DNA of 64,000 nt from positions 109,205 to 173,204 of the forward strand of contig RSEH01000071.1 of the NCBI GenBank assembly GCA_006503475.1, written 5' to 3'. Origin of the DNA: Stentor roeselii (Eukaryota; Ciliophora; Heterotrichea; Heterotrichida; Stentoridae). The notes beneath the pieces were generated by a model. It did not search any database. It saw nothing but the letters and a program-made list of their open reading frames with translations, and was not told the DNA's origin. The position numbers and the translations under genes are program-made. Positions 1-10,949 of this stretch are shown in pieces (position 1 is the first letter of the stretch; the number at the start of each line of letters is the position of its first letter).

Positions 1-75
1 TTTAACTTTTTTTTGGGTAAGTAAATTTATTGTAACGAATTATTTATAATGATAATCTGGGCTTATGATATTTTA

Positions 76-232
76 AACTAACAATCTAATTATTTTCTCT
101 ATGAAAGTAACTGAAAGAAAATTTCTTACTATTCTAATTTCAACTTCTTTTCTTTTAGTTTTTTTCACTTTTTGACTTGTTTGAGCTGGGATTGTCTGGA
201 CCTTTCTAATAAAATTAATCTGATATATAACT
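76..232 (-). pseudogene. Relic of the 3' end of an AAA-ATPase/PD-(D/E)XK repeat gene
   Basis: Read on the minus strand, this stretch aligns by eye with the last part of the gene at 13322-15490. It has the CCAGCTCAAAC...AGTCAAAA segment (protein PAQTSQKVK), a KRKEVEI piece of the degenerate KEVES tail, then SYF and REN before the stop region AGAGAAAATAATTAGATTG. The stretch coding for LNNDNLFEELKKF is missing, so it carries an internal deletion. No ATPase or nuclease domain follows inside the window to the right, so this is either a fragment or the end of a copy broken near position 232. I infer a fifth, degraded member of the repeat family. Confidence 0.75.
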
Positions 233-878
233 CTTGGATAAATCAAGTCTTATAGATCTTGAAACTAATAAAAGCGGATAAACAGATTTAATGATCCTAT
301 TTAATCTTAAAGTAGCTTAACTGTTTAAAGCTAAATCCATCCTTATAAAAATCTTAAATTTAAATAAGTAATCGCACTAGATATTAGAACACAGATAAAC
401 TTTCAATGTTACATCATTAGTCACTGATATCTATAAAATTTTATAAATCCAAAGTTTAATTCAATTAAAAAGGACATACTAAAAGTTTAAAATTGTACTA
501 CTCACTTAAAAATGATAAGAAATACACAAATTCAATAAAACCATTCCAAAAAATATATAAAACTAAAAAACTCATTCAAAATTCCAAAAATCCAATATAA
601 AAAACAACACTGCACAAAAAATTCAAAACACAGGCTAAAATACTATAAAAGCAATCCAAATCTATTAAATCATTAAAATAATCCAAAATCCAAACTTGAA
701 CAATTCTAATAATAACGTGGTTTCATAATCTTTTTAAAATTTCTCAAAGTCTCATCAAATCTTAAAATTTTCATATTCCAAAAAAATCCAAAAACTCTTT
801 CATCTAAAAAATTTTTCCTTCATTATTCAAATCCTTTCAACTATTTCTTGTTCTTTATTCCATCCATTCTTGAAAAAA
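233..878. other. Noncoding leader upstream of the Pescadillo gene
   Basis: No gene is seen. From about 480 to 878 the + strand is rich in A and C and very poor in G, the pattern seen upstream of most start codons in the core of this window. The promoter of the Pescadillo gene probably lies here. No recognisable box was found. Confidence 0.6.
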
Positions 879-2261
879 ATGGGAAAGCTGATCAAAAAAG
901 GTACTGAAGGCGAAAGTTCGAAGTACCTGACTAAAGGTAAAGCAATGCGAAAGCTTCAGCTTAACACCCAGCAGTTCCATCGTCTTTGCATATTGAAAGG
1001 AGTCTACCCTCGCGATCCTAAAAAGAAAAAAGACCCTTCAAAGACTTACTACCACATAAAAGATATCAAGTTTCTTGCTCATGAAGGACTTCTTGAAAAG
1101 TTTCGTGAAATTGACGCCTGGCTGCATAAACTCAGAAAAGCGAAAATCAGAAAAGATTTGATCAAGGCAGAAAAAATCTCAGAAAACATGCCGAAGTACT
1201 CGCTGACCCACCTGGTAAAAGAAAGATACCCCAGGTTCATCGACGCTTTGCACGATCTAGACGATGCCCTCTCCTTACTCTGTTTATTTGCCAGCTGTCC
1301 AAGTAACGCTGACCTAAAGATCTGTAATTAAAATTCAGCCAACGAGAGCACTTTACAATCCCAAAAATTATGGAACGAGTTCGAGCTATACCTAGTCTCA
1401 AGTAAATCAATCCGAAAGAGTTTCCTATCAATAAAAGGAATTTACTACCAAGCAGAAATAAAAGGTCAGTTAATAACCTGGTTAGTTCCCTACCAATTCA
1501 CCCAACACCTTCCATGGGACGTGGACTATTCAATAATGAGTACTTTCCTAGAGTTTTACCACACTTTACTGAAATTCGTGAATTTCAAACTATACAGCGA
1601 ACTTTCCATGCCTTATCCTCCAAACCTTTCACTTCCAATAGAAAAGTTACTTTCAACAGCAGTCCACCCTCAAGAGTTCCAGTTCGACCCTGCCTTTACC
1701 AACGACCCAGAAGTGCAAAAACTGGCAGCTCAACAGAAAGAAAATGAAAAAATCAAGAATTTATTTAAAGGGTTCACTTTTTGCTTGGGTAGAGAGACTC
1801 CCAGGTATTCACTTGAAATGATCATCAGGTCTTGTGGAGGAAAAATTGATGATGAAAATAGTAATGATGTCACTCATCAGATTGTTGATAGACCTGTCGC
1901 TGGTATGAGCGAAACTCGTGAATATTTGCAACCGCAGTGGGTCTATGATTCACTTAATTTCGCCATTTTACTGCCACTTGCTCAGTATCGACCGAATATC
2001 ACACTTCCTCCTCATCTTTCACCTTTTGTGGATTATAAGAATGAAGGATATGTTCCTGATAGGTTTAAAGAAATTCTCAATTTTAAGGGAGAAAATTTTG
2101 TGGAAAGTAAAAAGATTGAGAAGGAAAGGAAACAACTTGGGAAAATTATGATGACTCGAAAAATCAGGGGGTTGTATAATAAGATGAAAGGAAGTGCTAA
2201 GAAAAAGAAGGATATGGTGGAGAAACTTAAAAGGAGGAAAGAGGGGGAGGAAAAATGTTGA
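879..2261 (+). CDS. PES1: Pescadillo homolog (ribosome biogenesis factor)
   Basis: Pescadillo acts in the nucleolus in the PeBoW complex (with Bop1 and WDR12) during 60S subunit maturation and rRNA processing. The spliced product is 455 aa. The N-terminal Pescadillo domain is clear: KLQLNTQQFHRLCILKGVYP, then KERYPRFIDALHDLDDALS, then SIKGIYYQAEIKGQ and WDVDYSIMSTFLEFYHTLL. A BRCT domain follows at about residues 289-375 (FKGFTFCLGRETPRYSLE...WVYDSLN), then a basic C-terminal tail. A 15-nt intron at 1324-1338 (gtaattaaaattcag) joins the two halves; unspliced, it puts TAA in frame. I chose the ATG at 879; a TTG lies just upstream at 870 in the same frame. Length is shorter than animal homologs (about 590 aa) because the acidic C-terminal region is reduced. 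Confidence 0.95.
1324..1338 (+). other. 15-nt intron in the Pescadillo gene
   Basis: gtaattaaaattcag. Phase 1; removal restores the Pescadillo domain. An A is at position 10, and an in-frame TAA appears if the intron is retained. Confidence 0.93.
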
Positions 2262-2442
2262 TGGAATAATAGGTAGATTAGATAGTTGTGATAGGTGGTT
2301 TTGGTTGTTTTGAGAGATTGGATTTTGGGTTCATTATTGAAGATGGTTGATGGCTTATGAAATTTAGGAAGTTTGTTAAATTACTGTAATTCTTTCTTAT
2401 TGTGATCGGAATAATAAAGAATCATAAACAATAGACATTAAT

Positions 2443-3330
2443 TTACAACATTTCCAAAAATTGACCTTCTTTCTTCACTCCAAGTTTATCTCTAATCAAC
2501 ACTAATATCCTCTTAACATCAATATCTCTTATATGCAAAGTAGAATAAAATCCCCCAATAACCTCCGAAATTCTTTCAACCCTTTCAATTCCAACATCCT
2601 TCACCATTTCACTAAATTCCTTCCCACAAAACCAATCCTCAATCTCTCCATCCCAAACACCCTCTTCCATCTTAAACCGAACAAAATAAACAACAGCAAC
2701 CGCGACTTCCCTATCAAAAAACTCTAAAATTTCATAACTCATCTGCAAAAAAATCAAAATTTTCAACGAAAATTCAAAAAAACTCCTATAAAACCCAATT
2801 TTTCCCCAAAAAACCTCTAAAAAATTCAAACAATTAACAAAATTTATCTGAAACTTCAACGTTTCAAGAACAATTTTTTCCATTTCTAAAATTTCTGATC
2901 TTTTAAACTTATTCAAACAAATTTTTTTCATCAAAATTTCGAGTCTTAAAGGAAAAACCTCTAAAAACTTAGAAGCGATGAAGAAACAACAGGCGCCGAT
3001 GACTTGTAAATCTTCAGGGTAAAGAGTTTGATTAAAGTAAATAAAAAACTGATCGATTATCTTGATAGTAGCGAAAAATACTTGAATTGTTGAGAATTTC
3101 AAGCAAGCTTCTAAGAGCCATTCAACAAGTTTCTGTCTGTGAAGAGCTGGAATCCGATGAGCAGCTAGAGGGTTGAATGAATAAGAAAAAATCTGAGAGT
3201 TCATTAAAGACCTGAAAAAAACCTCGTCTAAGGAGAGACAATGAAAAAACTTTAGGCTTGGGCCGGATTTTGCCTTTGGAGTGTTTTCTTTGTCTTCAGG
3301 GAAGATAAAGACTTTAGCTTTTAGAGTCAT
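2443..3330 (-). CDS. Cyclin-domain protein
   Basis: This 295-aa protein has a cyclin N-terminal box: RIPALHRQKLVEWLLEACLK followed by a helix series, then QVIGACCFFIASKFLEVFPL, which matches the cyclin LxxxxCxxIASKxEE pattern. A second helical half follows (INFVNCLNFLEVF onward), like the C-terminal cyclin fold. It is expected to bind and activate a cyclin-dependent kinase. The subtype (mitotic A/B-like or other) cannot be fixed by eye. The start is taken at ATG 3330 (MTLKAKVF); the GTG upstream is unlikely. It is divergent from the coiled-coil gene starting at 3368, leaving about 37 bp between the two start codons. Confidence 0.8.
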   Translation of the reverse strand: MTLKAKVFIFPEDKENTPKAKSGPSLKFFHCLSLDEVFFRSLMNSQIFSYSFNPLAAHRIPALHRQKLVEWLLEACLKFSTIQVFFATIKIIDQFFIYFNQTLYPEDLQVIGACCFFIASKFLEVFPLRLEILMKKICLNKFKRSEILEMEKIVLETLKFQINFVNCLNFLEVFWGKIGFYRSFFEFSLKILIFLQMSYEILEFFDREVAVAVVYFVRFKMEEGVWDGEIEDWFCGKEFSEMVKDVGIERVERISEVIGGFYSTLHIRDIDVKRILVLIRDKLGVKKEGQFLEML

Positions 3331-3367
3331 TATAAGATACACTTACCTTTTAATCAAGATACTTATA

Positions 3368-5038
3368 ATGCACCGAAAAAATAAGAACTTTTTACAGCAA
3401 GAAAAAGAATCAGAAGACTTTCTTAAAAAAGTAACTGATGATCAGCTCACAGACGTCACAAAACAAAGAAAAAAAACATCTTCAATCACTTATCACAAGT
3501 TCGAACTTATCAAATATCTACAAGAAATCAACTTACAACAGAAAAAAATCGAAGAAGAACTCAGTAACTTTAGTAATGAAAAAACCTTCAAAAACTTTCA
3601 AGATGAAGAAGAAAAAAAACTCATTGAGCGGCTTGAATATCGCAAAGGAATCCAGGTACAAGTTGAAGGCTTTAAATCACTCGTCAGTGACCTCAAAAAC
3701 TTTCTTCAACTCTTCGAAATGATGGCAAAAGAAGGCAAAAAAGACCTAGCAAGACAACAATGGGAAAGTCGAAAACTCGCAATATTTGAAATTTTACAAG
3801 AAATCAAACAAGACTTCCAAGAACGTGAAGATTTTCTTTTAATTGACTTCCCAGAAAGTGACTTTTCCATTTCAGAAGATCCTGAAAAAGAAGACATGTT
3901 TTTAATGAATCTTCCTTCTGAGGTCCCAGGGTAAGTTTCAGTCAGGTTGAATATTTCAGAGATTTCAAAAGAGTACCAAGAAGCCAAATCGAAAGTAGAA
4001 GAATTTTTCAAGTTAAAACTTGATTCTATAAAAGACCCGAGGCACTTTTGGGACGATTTGAACCATTCCAAGTTTATTTATATCTACAGACAATACATCG
4101 AAAAAGCGAAACCTCGAGAGCGATACATGGAAAGACTTATCCTTGAATTTCCAGCTGTTTCTCGACAAGACCTGGAAAAACATGATAAAATCGTTGAATC
4201 TCTCAGGTGGAACAATAAACATCGGAAAAATATCAGGAAAGACTGGGAAAATCACCTTAATGCCCTTCAAAAATCAGCTGAAGAACTACTGGAAAAACAA
4301 ATGGATCTTGCTATTGACAGGTTTAATAAAGAAATTTTATTTGTTCAACAAGAAAAACTTCAAAATCGACTCACGGCTGAATTTCAAGAAAAAAAAAACG
4401 AGTTTCTTTTAAGGCTTGAAGAAAAAGAAAAAAATAAAGCTCAAGAACAGGAAAAAAAACTCGCTGAAATCAGAAAAAAGGAAAAAGAAAGAGCTGATAG
4501 AGCCAAAGATGCTAAAAACGTCGCTAATGACTATAAAAGTCAAAAAGCTAAAAATACCGAACTTGAAAAAAACAGAAAAAATCAAGAAGAACTTGAAAAA
4601 ATAAAAAAAAATCAACAAGAAATCAAGAAAAACAAGGAAAAAGTAGAATTTCGACAAACTGTTGAAAACCAGAAAGTTTCAGATAGACTCGAAGAACAGA
4701 AACTAGAAGATTTAAAAAAAGCTGGAAACAAAGCCAGGATCGAAAATGCAGTTTCACAATACCAACACATTCCAAAAGTAGCAATCGACAAAGACAGGGT
4801 GAAACAAAACACGAAATCAAAAGATGCGAAAAAGAACGAGATAGATTTAGGAGACAAGGCAATTTTATATCAACAAACCGGTTTCACAGCAGATATTTTA
4901 ATGAAAGACATGAGGTACAAGTTGTCTTTTATTTTATCAGAAGCCGGTCTTCAAAATACCGAATACGGAAAGCGAGTGATTCAAGCAGCTCCTCATCAAG
5001 CACCTCGAAAAGACACGATTTCTTCTCACTTCAAGTAG
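3368..5038 (+). CDS. Coiled-coil protein, possibly CCDC112-like
   Basis: The 551-aa spliced product is dominated by charged heptad-like helices, especially a Lys/Glu-rich coiled coil around residues 320-460. The stretch FPAVSRQDLEKHDKIVESL...NIRKDW resembles the conserved core of CCDC112/CCDC148-type centriolar and ciliary proteins, but I am not certain. No enzyme motif is visible. A 15-nt intron at 3931-3945 joins two frames; without it the protein stops after LPSEVPG. The start is ATG 3368 (MHRKNKNF), not the longer upstream reading, which would run into the divergent cyclin gene. Confidence 0.75.
3931..3945 (+). other. 15-nt intron in the coiled-coil gene
   Basis: gtaagtttcagtcag. Removal joins ...LPSEVPG to LNISEISKEYQEA in one open frame. 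A at position 10; in-frame TAA if retained. Confidence 0.88.
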
Positions 5039-5067
5039 AGTTAACTAATAAACCACAGTTAATAAAA

Positions 5068-5631
5068 CTACAGGTACTTCGGCTTTATTGGAGAACAAAT
5101 CGATTCTGTTTCCTCTATCGTGAAAGGGTCACAATAAATGATTAACTTGTCAGCTTCGTTTAAATCAGTCATTGTTCCTTTCTGCTTGTTGAATTTTTGA
5201 TAAATGTCTATTTTATTCGTGATTTTTTGCTTTGATATCGATTTTTTTAACTGGTTTTGATTTTTTCTCTCGCATATTGGAACTGATACTAACTGCTCGA
5301 TGAAAAGATTTGTGAAGTATCTGGTTGATTGGGGATTTTCTTTGAAAACTCTTCGTTTAAATGAGGATTTATATTGGGATTCTAACCTTTTTCGTGAGTT
5401 TACTCCGGAGACTGGACGTGGTTGGAAGTCATTTCTGAAATAGTTTACTGTTGGAGTTTCACTTCTTTCCGGGGTTGTTGATCTTTGAATGATTTTGTCG
5501 ATTTTTTTAGGCTCGTCGCCGACATATAAAAACTTGCGACTGACAGTGGGACTCTTATCATGTAATTTCTGAAGTCTAGAAGAAGAAACACTTCTCAAAT
5601 TCCTTCTCGAGCAATCTTTAAAAAAAATCAT
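5068..5631 (-). CDS. Hypothetical basic protein
   Basis: An open frame of 187 aa from ATG 5631 (MIFFKDCSRRNLRS) to 5068. It is rich in Ser, Lys and Arg with short proline-directed sites (STTPERSETPT), like many low-complexity ciliate cytoskeletal proteins. I recognise no domain. It lies 21 bp downstream of the phosphodiesterase gene on the same strand and converges on the coiled-coil gene ending at 5038, a normal spacing here. Its base pattern matches its neighbours, so it is probably real. Confidence 0.6.
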   Translation of the reverse strand: MIFFKDCSRRNLRSVSSSRLQKLHDKSPTVSRKFLYVGDEPKKIDKIIQRSTTPERSETPTVNYFRNDFQPRPVSGVNSRKRLESQYKSSFKRRVFKENPQSTRYFTNLFIEQLVSVPICERKNQNQLKKSISKQKITNKIDIYQKFNKQKGTMTDLNEADKLIIYCDPFTIEETESICSPIKPKYL

Positions 5632-5652
5632 TATATTCAAACTTAAAATACA

Positions 5653-7809
5653 TTAATCTTCATTAAAATTCTCTTTCTTCCCTTTCCGAGTCCAATACTC
5701 AAGATTCGTCTTCATCTGGTCAAGACAAGCGACTTTGATTTTATCAACTTTTAAGTAAGTCGTCCAAGTTTCATACAAAGGAAGACAAATGTTCCGAATG
5801 AAGCCTGCTTGGCTTTTAGGAACATCAGTATTAAACCTGTCGCAATACATTGAAATTTCTTGTCTTCTCTCTTTTTCCAGGTCACCTTGTCTGAAGAACT
5901 CTTCGCAAATCAGCGCTGTCCACCTTTCATGAAGTTCCAGTCGTTTTCCGCTATGACCCAAGTCTGCACATTTAACAGCCATGCTTAGAACAATGATTTT
6001 ATTGTCGATGTTGTCAAGACCGAAATCGACTAAGTTACTTGTCCTTGCGCGAAACCTTCCGAGGATTTCGAAGTGCCTTGACATGTCTGTGTCGAGAATT
6101 AGTTCAATTACGATTTTACGAAGCTTTATCCAGTCTTCTCCTGCTAGGTTGCTTAGAATGTTACTTCCTGGTAATGATAACAAGTGGAAGGTTGAGTAAG
6201 CGTGCATATTTTCTAAAACACTAGAGTCATTATACTGAATCGCCAAGTCATCACGATTTTGAATCAAAAACCGATTAGTCAACGCAGGATGACCAACATC
6301 ATGAGCAAGACAAGCAATGATACTCGAAAGTGTCTCAAGTGTCATAAGATGAGTGAAAAGTTCTCCGTGATTACAAAAAAACAGAAAAGAATTAAGTACA
6401 TCAGCAGCATGACAAGCATTATGATAAGGGTTTTGATGATATTTCTAAATAATCCTCACTTTTTCAAGTAGTTGGAAAAAACAGTCGAAAGTTTCATGTG
6501 AGATCTGAAATTCTTCGCATAAAGACCATTTGTGAAAAACGAACTTACTGATGATATAGATGCTGTGTCCTGTCGTTTGATGAATAAACCAAATATCAAA
6601 ATTCCAGTCCTCCCCTGCAGAGCTTAGAACTTGCATTATTTCATCTGACTGAAAAGGACTCAGGCTGAAAAGAGTCATTTGCGGTTGAAGGTCTTTTATT
6701 GTTGGAAACTTTTTAAGTGTTGTTGTTGTCTTCAATGATACCTGCATAAACATCTGTGAAATAAAAGCCCTGTCTTGGTCGTCTAGGTGGTTGTGGTCTA
6801 GTTTTACTGAAGATCTGAAAACTTCTCCTGCGATTCTTCGTTTAAGACTGTCGATTTCACTTGAAGCGACTTTTAATTTCGCTTTGATGTCTTTGTAGAT
6901 TATCATTGAACTGACGAATTTTACTCCTTTTTTTATCCTTTCGCAGATTTGAAGTAAAATTTCAACTTCTGTGTTTATCATTTCTTCTGAATTGTTTTCG
7001 AATACTTCTCCTTCGTCGAGAGAGTCAGATGGGTTTACTTTTAATTCACTTTTCCAGAAAATATCTTTACTTGTATGTTCATATCGGTAAGTATTGACGC
7101 AAATCACTGCGAAGACTGAAAATAACAAGAAAATTTCATATAAATTGTTGGAAATACCGTCAGTTGTCCTTATTACTCCAACTGAGAATACGAAGACTGA
7201 CCAGATGTTTATGATTAGAACGCTTCGGAAGGTATCAAATACAAGATTTTTCAATAAAAATGAAAAAGTTGCTATCAAAAATATGCTGTTTGAATTCACT
7301 TTTATGTGGGTTCCAGTCAAAAGTGAAAGAACTCGGAAATCGGTCAGGACTACTAAAGTGATGAGTGAGCACCCGAAAATTGTAATGGTTTTTATAGCGT
7401 TTTTGTATACTATTGATGATTTTAGAAGCAAGTATATCAAAATGTATACGATTGTTGAACAAAAGCCAAGAAGGATTAGTTTTAGAACCATCACTGGTAC
7501 TGGTATTGTTTTGTTTATGTAATGAAAAATTGTGTGAACTGATGTAGAGACCATGTAAAGAGTGTAAATCACTAAAAACGTTGAAAGATTAACCTTGAAC
7601 TCTCTTGACGGGCACTTGTTGTGATTGTAAAATAAACAATTTAAGTATTTTTCTTCAATACTAGCGTCTTTGAATCTAAGTAAAGTTGGTGATACTGGAA
7701 GTCGTTCTATATCGCTTGAATCATGATTCAGCAAGGCGTAAATTGATGGAGTTGGCTGACGGACTAGAGCTTGAGGTTTTTCCTTTTTGGTTAAGATTTT
7801 AGAGTTCAT
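5653..7809 (-). CDS. Membrane-bound 3',5'-cyclic nucleotide phosphodiesterase
   Basis: Hydrolyses cAMP and/or cGMP. The 713-aa product starts at ATG 7809 with a soluble N-terminus, then about six hydrophobic segments (roughly residues 74-96, 107-130, 139-156, 173-190, 196-214, 223-241), a linker helix region, and a PDEase_I catalytic domain. WNFDIWFIHQTTG opens the domain. The metal-binding signature is complete: YHNACHAADV (about 457-466), HDVGHP (about 498-503), and CADLGHSGK further on. A 15-nt intron at 6445-6459 splits the domain just before the YHN motif; removing it restores LLEKKYHQNPYHN. The six-segment plus PDE layout is familiar from ciliates and other protists. Substrate preference cannot be read from sequence. 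Confidence 0.9.
6445..6459 (-). other. 15-nt intron in the phosphodiesterase gene
   Basis: On the minus strand gtgaggattatttag, the only GTG-type donor among those found here. Phase 0; A at position 10; in-frame TAG if retained. Confidence 0.9.
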
Positions 7810-8324
7810 ATTTAAGAATTTTAATGCTGGTTGAAAATTTAGACTCGGATTTTGTTGATTTTTGAGCTTTTCTCGATATTTGAAATAATTTTTGATGTTT
7901 TTGTTGAGAGTGCAGATATTTATTGTTATATGTTTTTTTATGGGTTTTCTGCATAATTAATTTGAGTAAAATTATTTAGAAAATTTCTAGCTAACTGTTC
8001 TTAGAAATATTATGTACTTTGATAAATTTAACTTAATTCTGAATTATATTTTGGCCTTATGGAAAAAACTTAGATGGTTTAAGTTTTCTGATATCAATCG
8101 ATATTATTCATAAAACTTAACCATCATCTGAATAATCCACAAATCCCACAATATAAACCCTTAGCAGTTAAAAAACCTTCATTAATCCACACTCACTCTT
8201 CCACCCGGACAAAACACCTATCAAAAAATCCTCTAAAACCCAAACTAAAAAACCCACCCATTCACCCAACCTCAAAAATAAATAACAAAAATTTACCTAA
8301 ATCAAAAATTCACTCAATCTTTGC
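7810..8324. other. Intergenic region between the PDE and FHA genes
   Basis: About 515 bp without a supported gene. It holds the leader of the PDE gene (minus strand) and the 3' flank of the FHA gene. The half at 8100-8324 is A/C-rich on the + strand. No RNA gene or known motif was seen. Confidence 0.5.
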
Positions 8325-9242
8325 CTAAATAGTCTTCACCTCAAACAAGCTCTGATTAGTTTTAAAAATCATTCCATGATAAATTTCAAAGTCCTCATTC
8401 AAGTACATCCAAGTGCCATTAGTGCTGCATCGATTATTATTTAAGTCTCCATCAACCAGCATCCATCCTGAAGTACAAGTAAAAAAAATAGTACACTGAA
8501 CTTTCGACAACATCTGATCATTAATCTTGATATGTGCATTATTATTCCTTCCAACGAGTACATTTTCATTCTGCAAGCTATTAAAAGTCCTTCATACCTC
8601 TTACTTGGTGTCACCAGTGGCACCCGCTCCAAAGACCCTGACAACGATTTCAGAAGAATCCTGTGAATTTTTGAAATTCACAACTAAAAAACTATCCCCA
8701 ACATTAAAAAGCATAGAGTCCTTCAAGATCAACGTGTAGTCCAACCTGACGAACACTCCGAAGCCGATGCAAAGATCACGAATCCAATAAGAGCCTTTAT
8801 CAATTTTATAGTAAATCACGAAGTGTCTCCCGCGATGATTTTCATTCAGTTCCGGGTCTCTCAAAGGGACGATAAAATCATTGACGATGACTTTTCTTTG
8901 TTTTTTCTTACAGCCAAAAAAGACGTACCCGTCATCAGCTTGTCTTTTTGAGTAGTCCAACCCGCTTGGGTGAATTGTGAGGATTTTATCCTTGTCTAAC
9001 ATGCCTGAGTTGACGATTCGGATTTTCAGTGTTTTGAATTCTTTTAACTGCTGTAAAAGTTGACGTCGTTGTGATAAGTCTCCCATTTTGAACTCGCATG
9101 ATTCACGCATGAAAGAAGAAAAGACTTCTGAGGAAATATGACTCGTGTTGAGACCTTGTCGACTTGTTAGAGGATTCATGTTGAGTTCCTGGTGCTTTAC
9201 GTTAAGTCCTTCGTCACAACAGCCGAAAGTTCGGTTTCCCAT
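8325..9242 (-). CDS. FHA-domain protein with probable N-myristoylation
   Basis: FHA domains bind phosphothreonine peptides. The spliced product is 300 aa. It begins MGNRTFGCCDE, with Gly2 and nearby Cys as expected for N-myristoylation plus palmitoylation, suggesting membrane attachment. The C-terminus carries an FHA core: VLVGRNNNAHIKINDQMLSK, then the strand with NNRCSTNGTWMY (the S/T-N-G-T signature). Upstream, at about residues 150-190, IYYKIDKGSYWIRDL and FVRLDYTLILKDSMLFNVGD resemble a second, weaker FHA-like repeat. A 15-nt intron at 8590-8604 splits the FHA region; splicing gives GDTKTFNSLQNENVLVGR. It is preceded 24 bp away by the EF-hand gene on the same strand. Confidence 0.85.
8590..8604 (-). 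other. 15-nt intron in the FHA gene
   Basis: Minus strand gtaagaggtatgaag. A at position 10; in-frame TAA if retained; removal joins the two FHA-containing frames. Confidence 0.88.
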
Positions 9243-9266
9243 TGAATAATAATGAACCTTATTCTA

Positions 9267-10949
9267 TTAAGAAGCTCGAATAGGGCTTCCAATGCTTTCT
9301 CTCATGATCTTCTCTTTTTCTTCACGTTTTTGAAGGACTTTCATTTCGTTCATCTTGGTTAAGGTCGTCTGTCTTTCATAAAAGTCGCTTGGAAGTTTTT
9401 CTCTTTTCTTGTCAGCTAGTTCTGAACTTCTTGCGCTGATGACTGGCTTTCGAATTGGCTGGTCTTCTTCTTTCGGGTCTGGTCTTTTTATTAAAATCGC
9501 TTTTTCTTCAACGTTTAAGTTCTTGTAAAGTTCTTCCATTTTCATTAAAAAATCTTGAAAGTTTAAATCTGTCTCTGTTTTTTGGATTTCTTCGAAGAAT
9601 GGAGTCAAAATACGCAGAATTGAAGTTTCGATTGTGGAGATGTTTATTCCGTGACTGGAAATTACACCGTCTCTGTCTGAGTCCATTGTTTCAAAAAGCT
9701 TCTGAAACTGTTTTTGTCTGAAGTCTGCGAAGATTTTATCGGAGTTTTGACTGGTTTTCTTGGATATTGAAGCGGTTGCTAGGGTTTTTTGGAATTCTTT
9801 TTGGGATTCGAGAAGTTCTTTTTTCTTTGCGTCGCGTTGGCCGTAAAGATAGTCCCAAACAGGTTCTGAATTATGACGGGATATTTTAGACTTATCATAA
9901 CTCGGACGAGGTTTCATAGACTGAACCTGAATAATTTCCGCTTTTTCCTTATCCTCTCTAACCCTCTTCATCTCCTCCTCAGCGACTCTCTTCGAAGTTT
10001 CAAGTCTATCCAAGAACTGATCAGTATTTTCAAAAATATCCCCTTTCTTTTTATGAGCATTTCCAACTTCCGGTTTAAAAGTCCATTGTTTAAAGTCACT
10101 TTCAATATCTCCATTTCTTTTATCCTTTCGTTGTTCAGCCTGATTGTAAAGTTCAGCATGAATATTAGGAACATTTCGACTTTTGCTATTTTTGTTGATT
10201 TTCGGAACAAAATAACATTCTTTTTCGATTTCTTTTTCAGTATTTTCTTTAAGTTTCTGGATTTTTTCCTGTTTTTCAACGCCTCGTTTTATGAGAATAT
10301 TTTCAGGTTTTTCGTAGACTCTTGGAGAAATAAGACTTGAGTTGGTGTTGATGAGAGGACTGAAGGTGTAGTTGTGGATTTCCCTTTCGAATAGTTCTTG
10401 TTTTTTCATTTCTTTGAATTTTTCAGCTTGTTGCTTGTCTTTCAGGCCTTTGGCGTAAAGGTAGTCTCCATAGTTGTAACCTGTTTTGGTACTTTTGTTG
10501 TTTGCTGAAATCGAACTCACTGACTTAGATGTCTCGTTTTTACGGAGTTGCTTGTAAAGGGCTCCGTAGATACTTCCTTTTGCTGGAAGGGGCTGGTCGT
10601 TGTTTTTCATTGATTTGTTAGTGCTTTTGAATAAGGACTTCTGACCTTTGCTCTCGTTCGTTGCTGGGTTTTCAGTCTTCATGGGAGATAGGTACTCGGA
10701 CTCTGTCATCACGTCTGACTCGTCTGGACCTTTTAGGTGCAGTTCATTTTTTAGCACTTCTTTCACGTTTTCTTGGATCATGTGATGCAGGTTCTTCTGA
10801 AGATTCGAGTTTAGCCCGTATTTATTTGCAAATTCTTGCGATAGCACTTTTGGGTTGTCATGCTCGTAGACTGTTATAAAGTCTTGACGGCCGTCGCCGA
10901 TGTCGATTGTTAATACCAGGATTTGCTTGCCTCTGTCAACGGCTTCCAT
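9267..10949 (-). CDS. Probable ciliary/cytoskeletal protein with EF-hand
   Basis: A 560-aa protein from ATG 10949. The N-terminus (ILVLTIDIGDGRQDFITVYE...YGLNSNLQKNLHHMIQ) is a small beta-grasp-like, PFU-like module common at the start of large ciliate and flagellar proteins. The middle has repeated blocks of the type YLYAKGLKDKQQ...TFSPLIN, ELYNQAEQRKDK...WTFKPEVGN and DYLYGQRDAKKKE, again typical of ciliary proteins. One EF-hand loop is visible near residue 420 (DSDRDGVIS), so it may bind calcium, although the loop's final acidic residue is not obvious. The C-terminus is charged. Exact function is unknown. Confidence 0.7.
   Translation of the reverse strand: MEAVDRGKQILVLTIDIGDGRQDFITVYEHDNPKVLSQEFANKYGLNSNLQKNLHHMIQENVKEVLKNELHLKGPDESDVMTESEYLSPMKTENPATNESKGQKSLFKSTNKSMKNNDQPLPAKGSIYGALYKQLRKNETSKSVSSISANNKSTKTGYNYGDYLYAKGLKDKQQAEKFKEMKKQELFEREIHNYTFSPLINTNSSLISPRVYEKPENILIKRGVEKQEKIQKLKENTEKEIEKECYFVPKINKNSKSRNVPNIHAELYNQAEQRKDKRNGDIESDFKQWTFKPEVGNAHKKKGDIFENTDQFLDRLETSKRVAEEEMKRVREDKEKAEIIQVQSMKPRPSYDKSKISRHNSEPVWDYLYGQRDAKKKELLESQKEFQKTLATASISKKTSQNSDKIFADFRQKQFQKLFETMDSDRDGVISSHGINISTIETSILRILTPFFEEIQKTETDLNFQDFLMKMEELYKNLNVEEKAILIKRPDPKEEDQPIRKPVISARSSELADKKREKLPSDFYERQTTLTKMNEMKVLQKREEKEKIMRESIGSPIRAS

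Noticed and set aside
870-881. Start of the Pescadillo gene at TTG 870
   Set aside because: An ATG three codons later (879) gives the expected MGKL-type start; TTG starts are not expected in ciliate nuclear genes.
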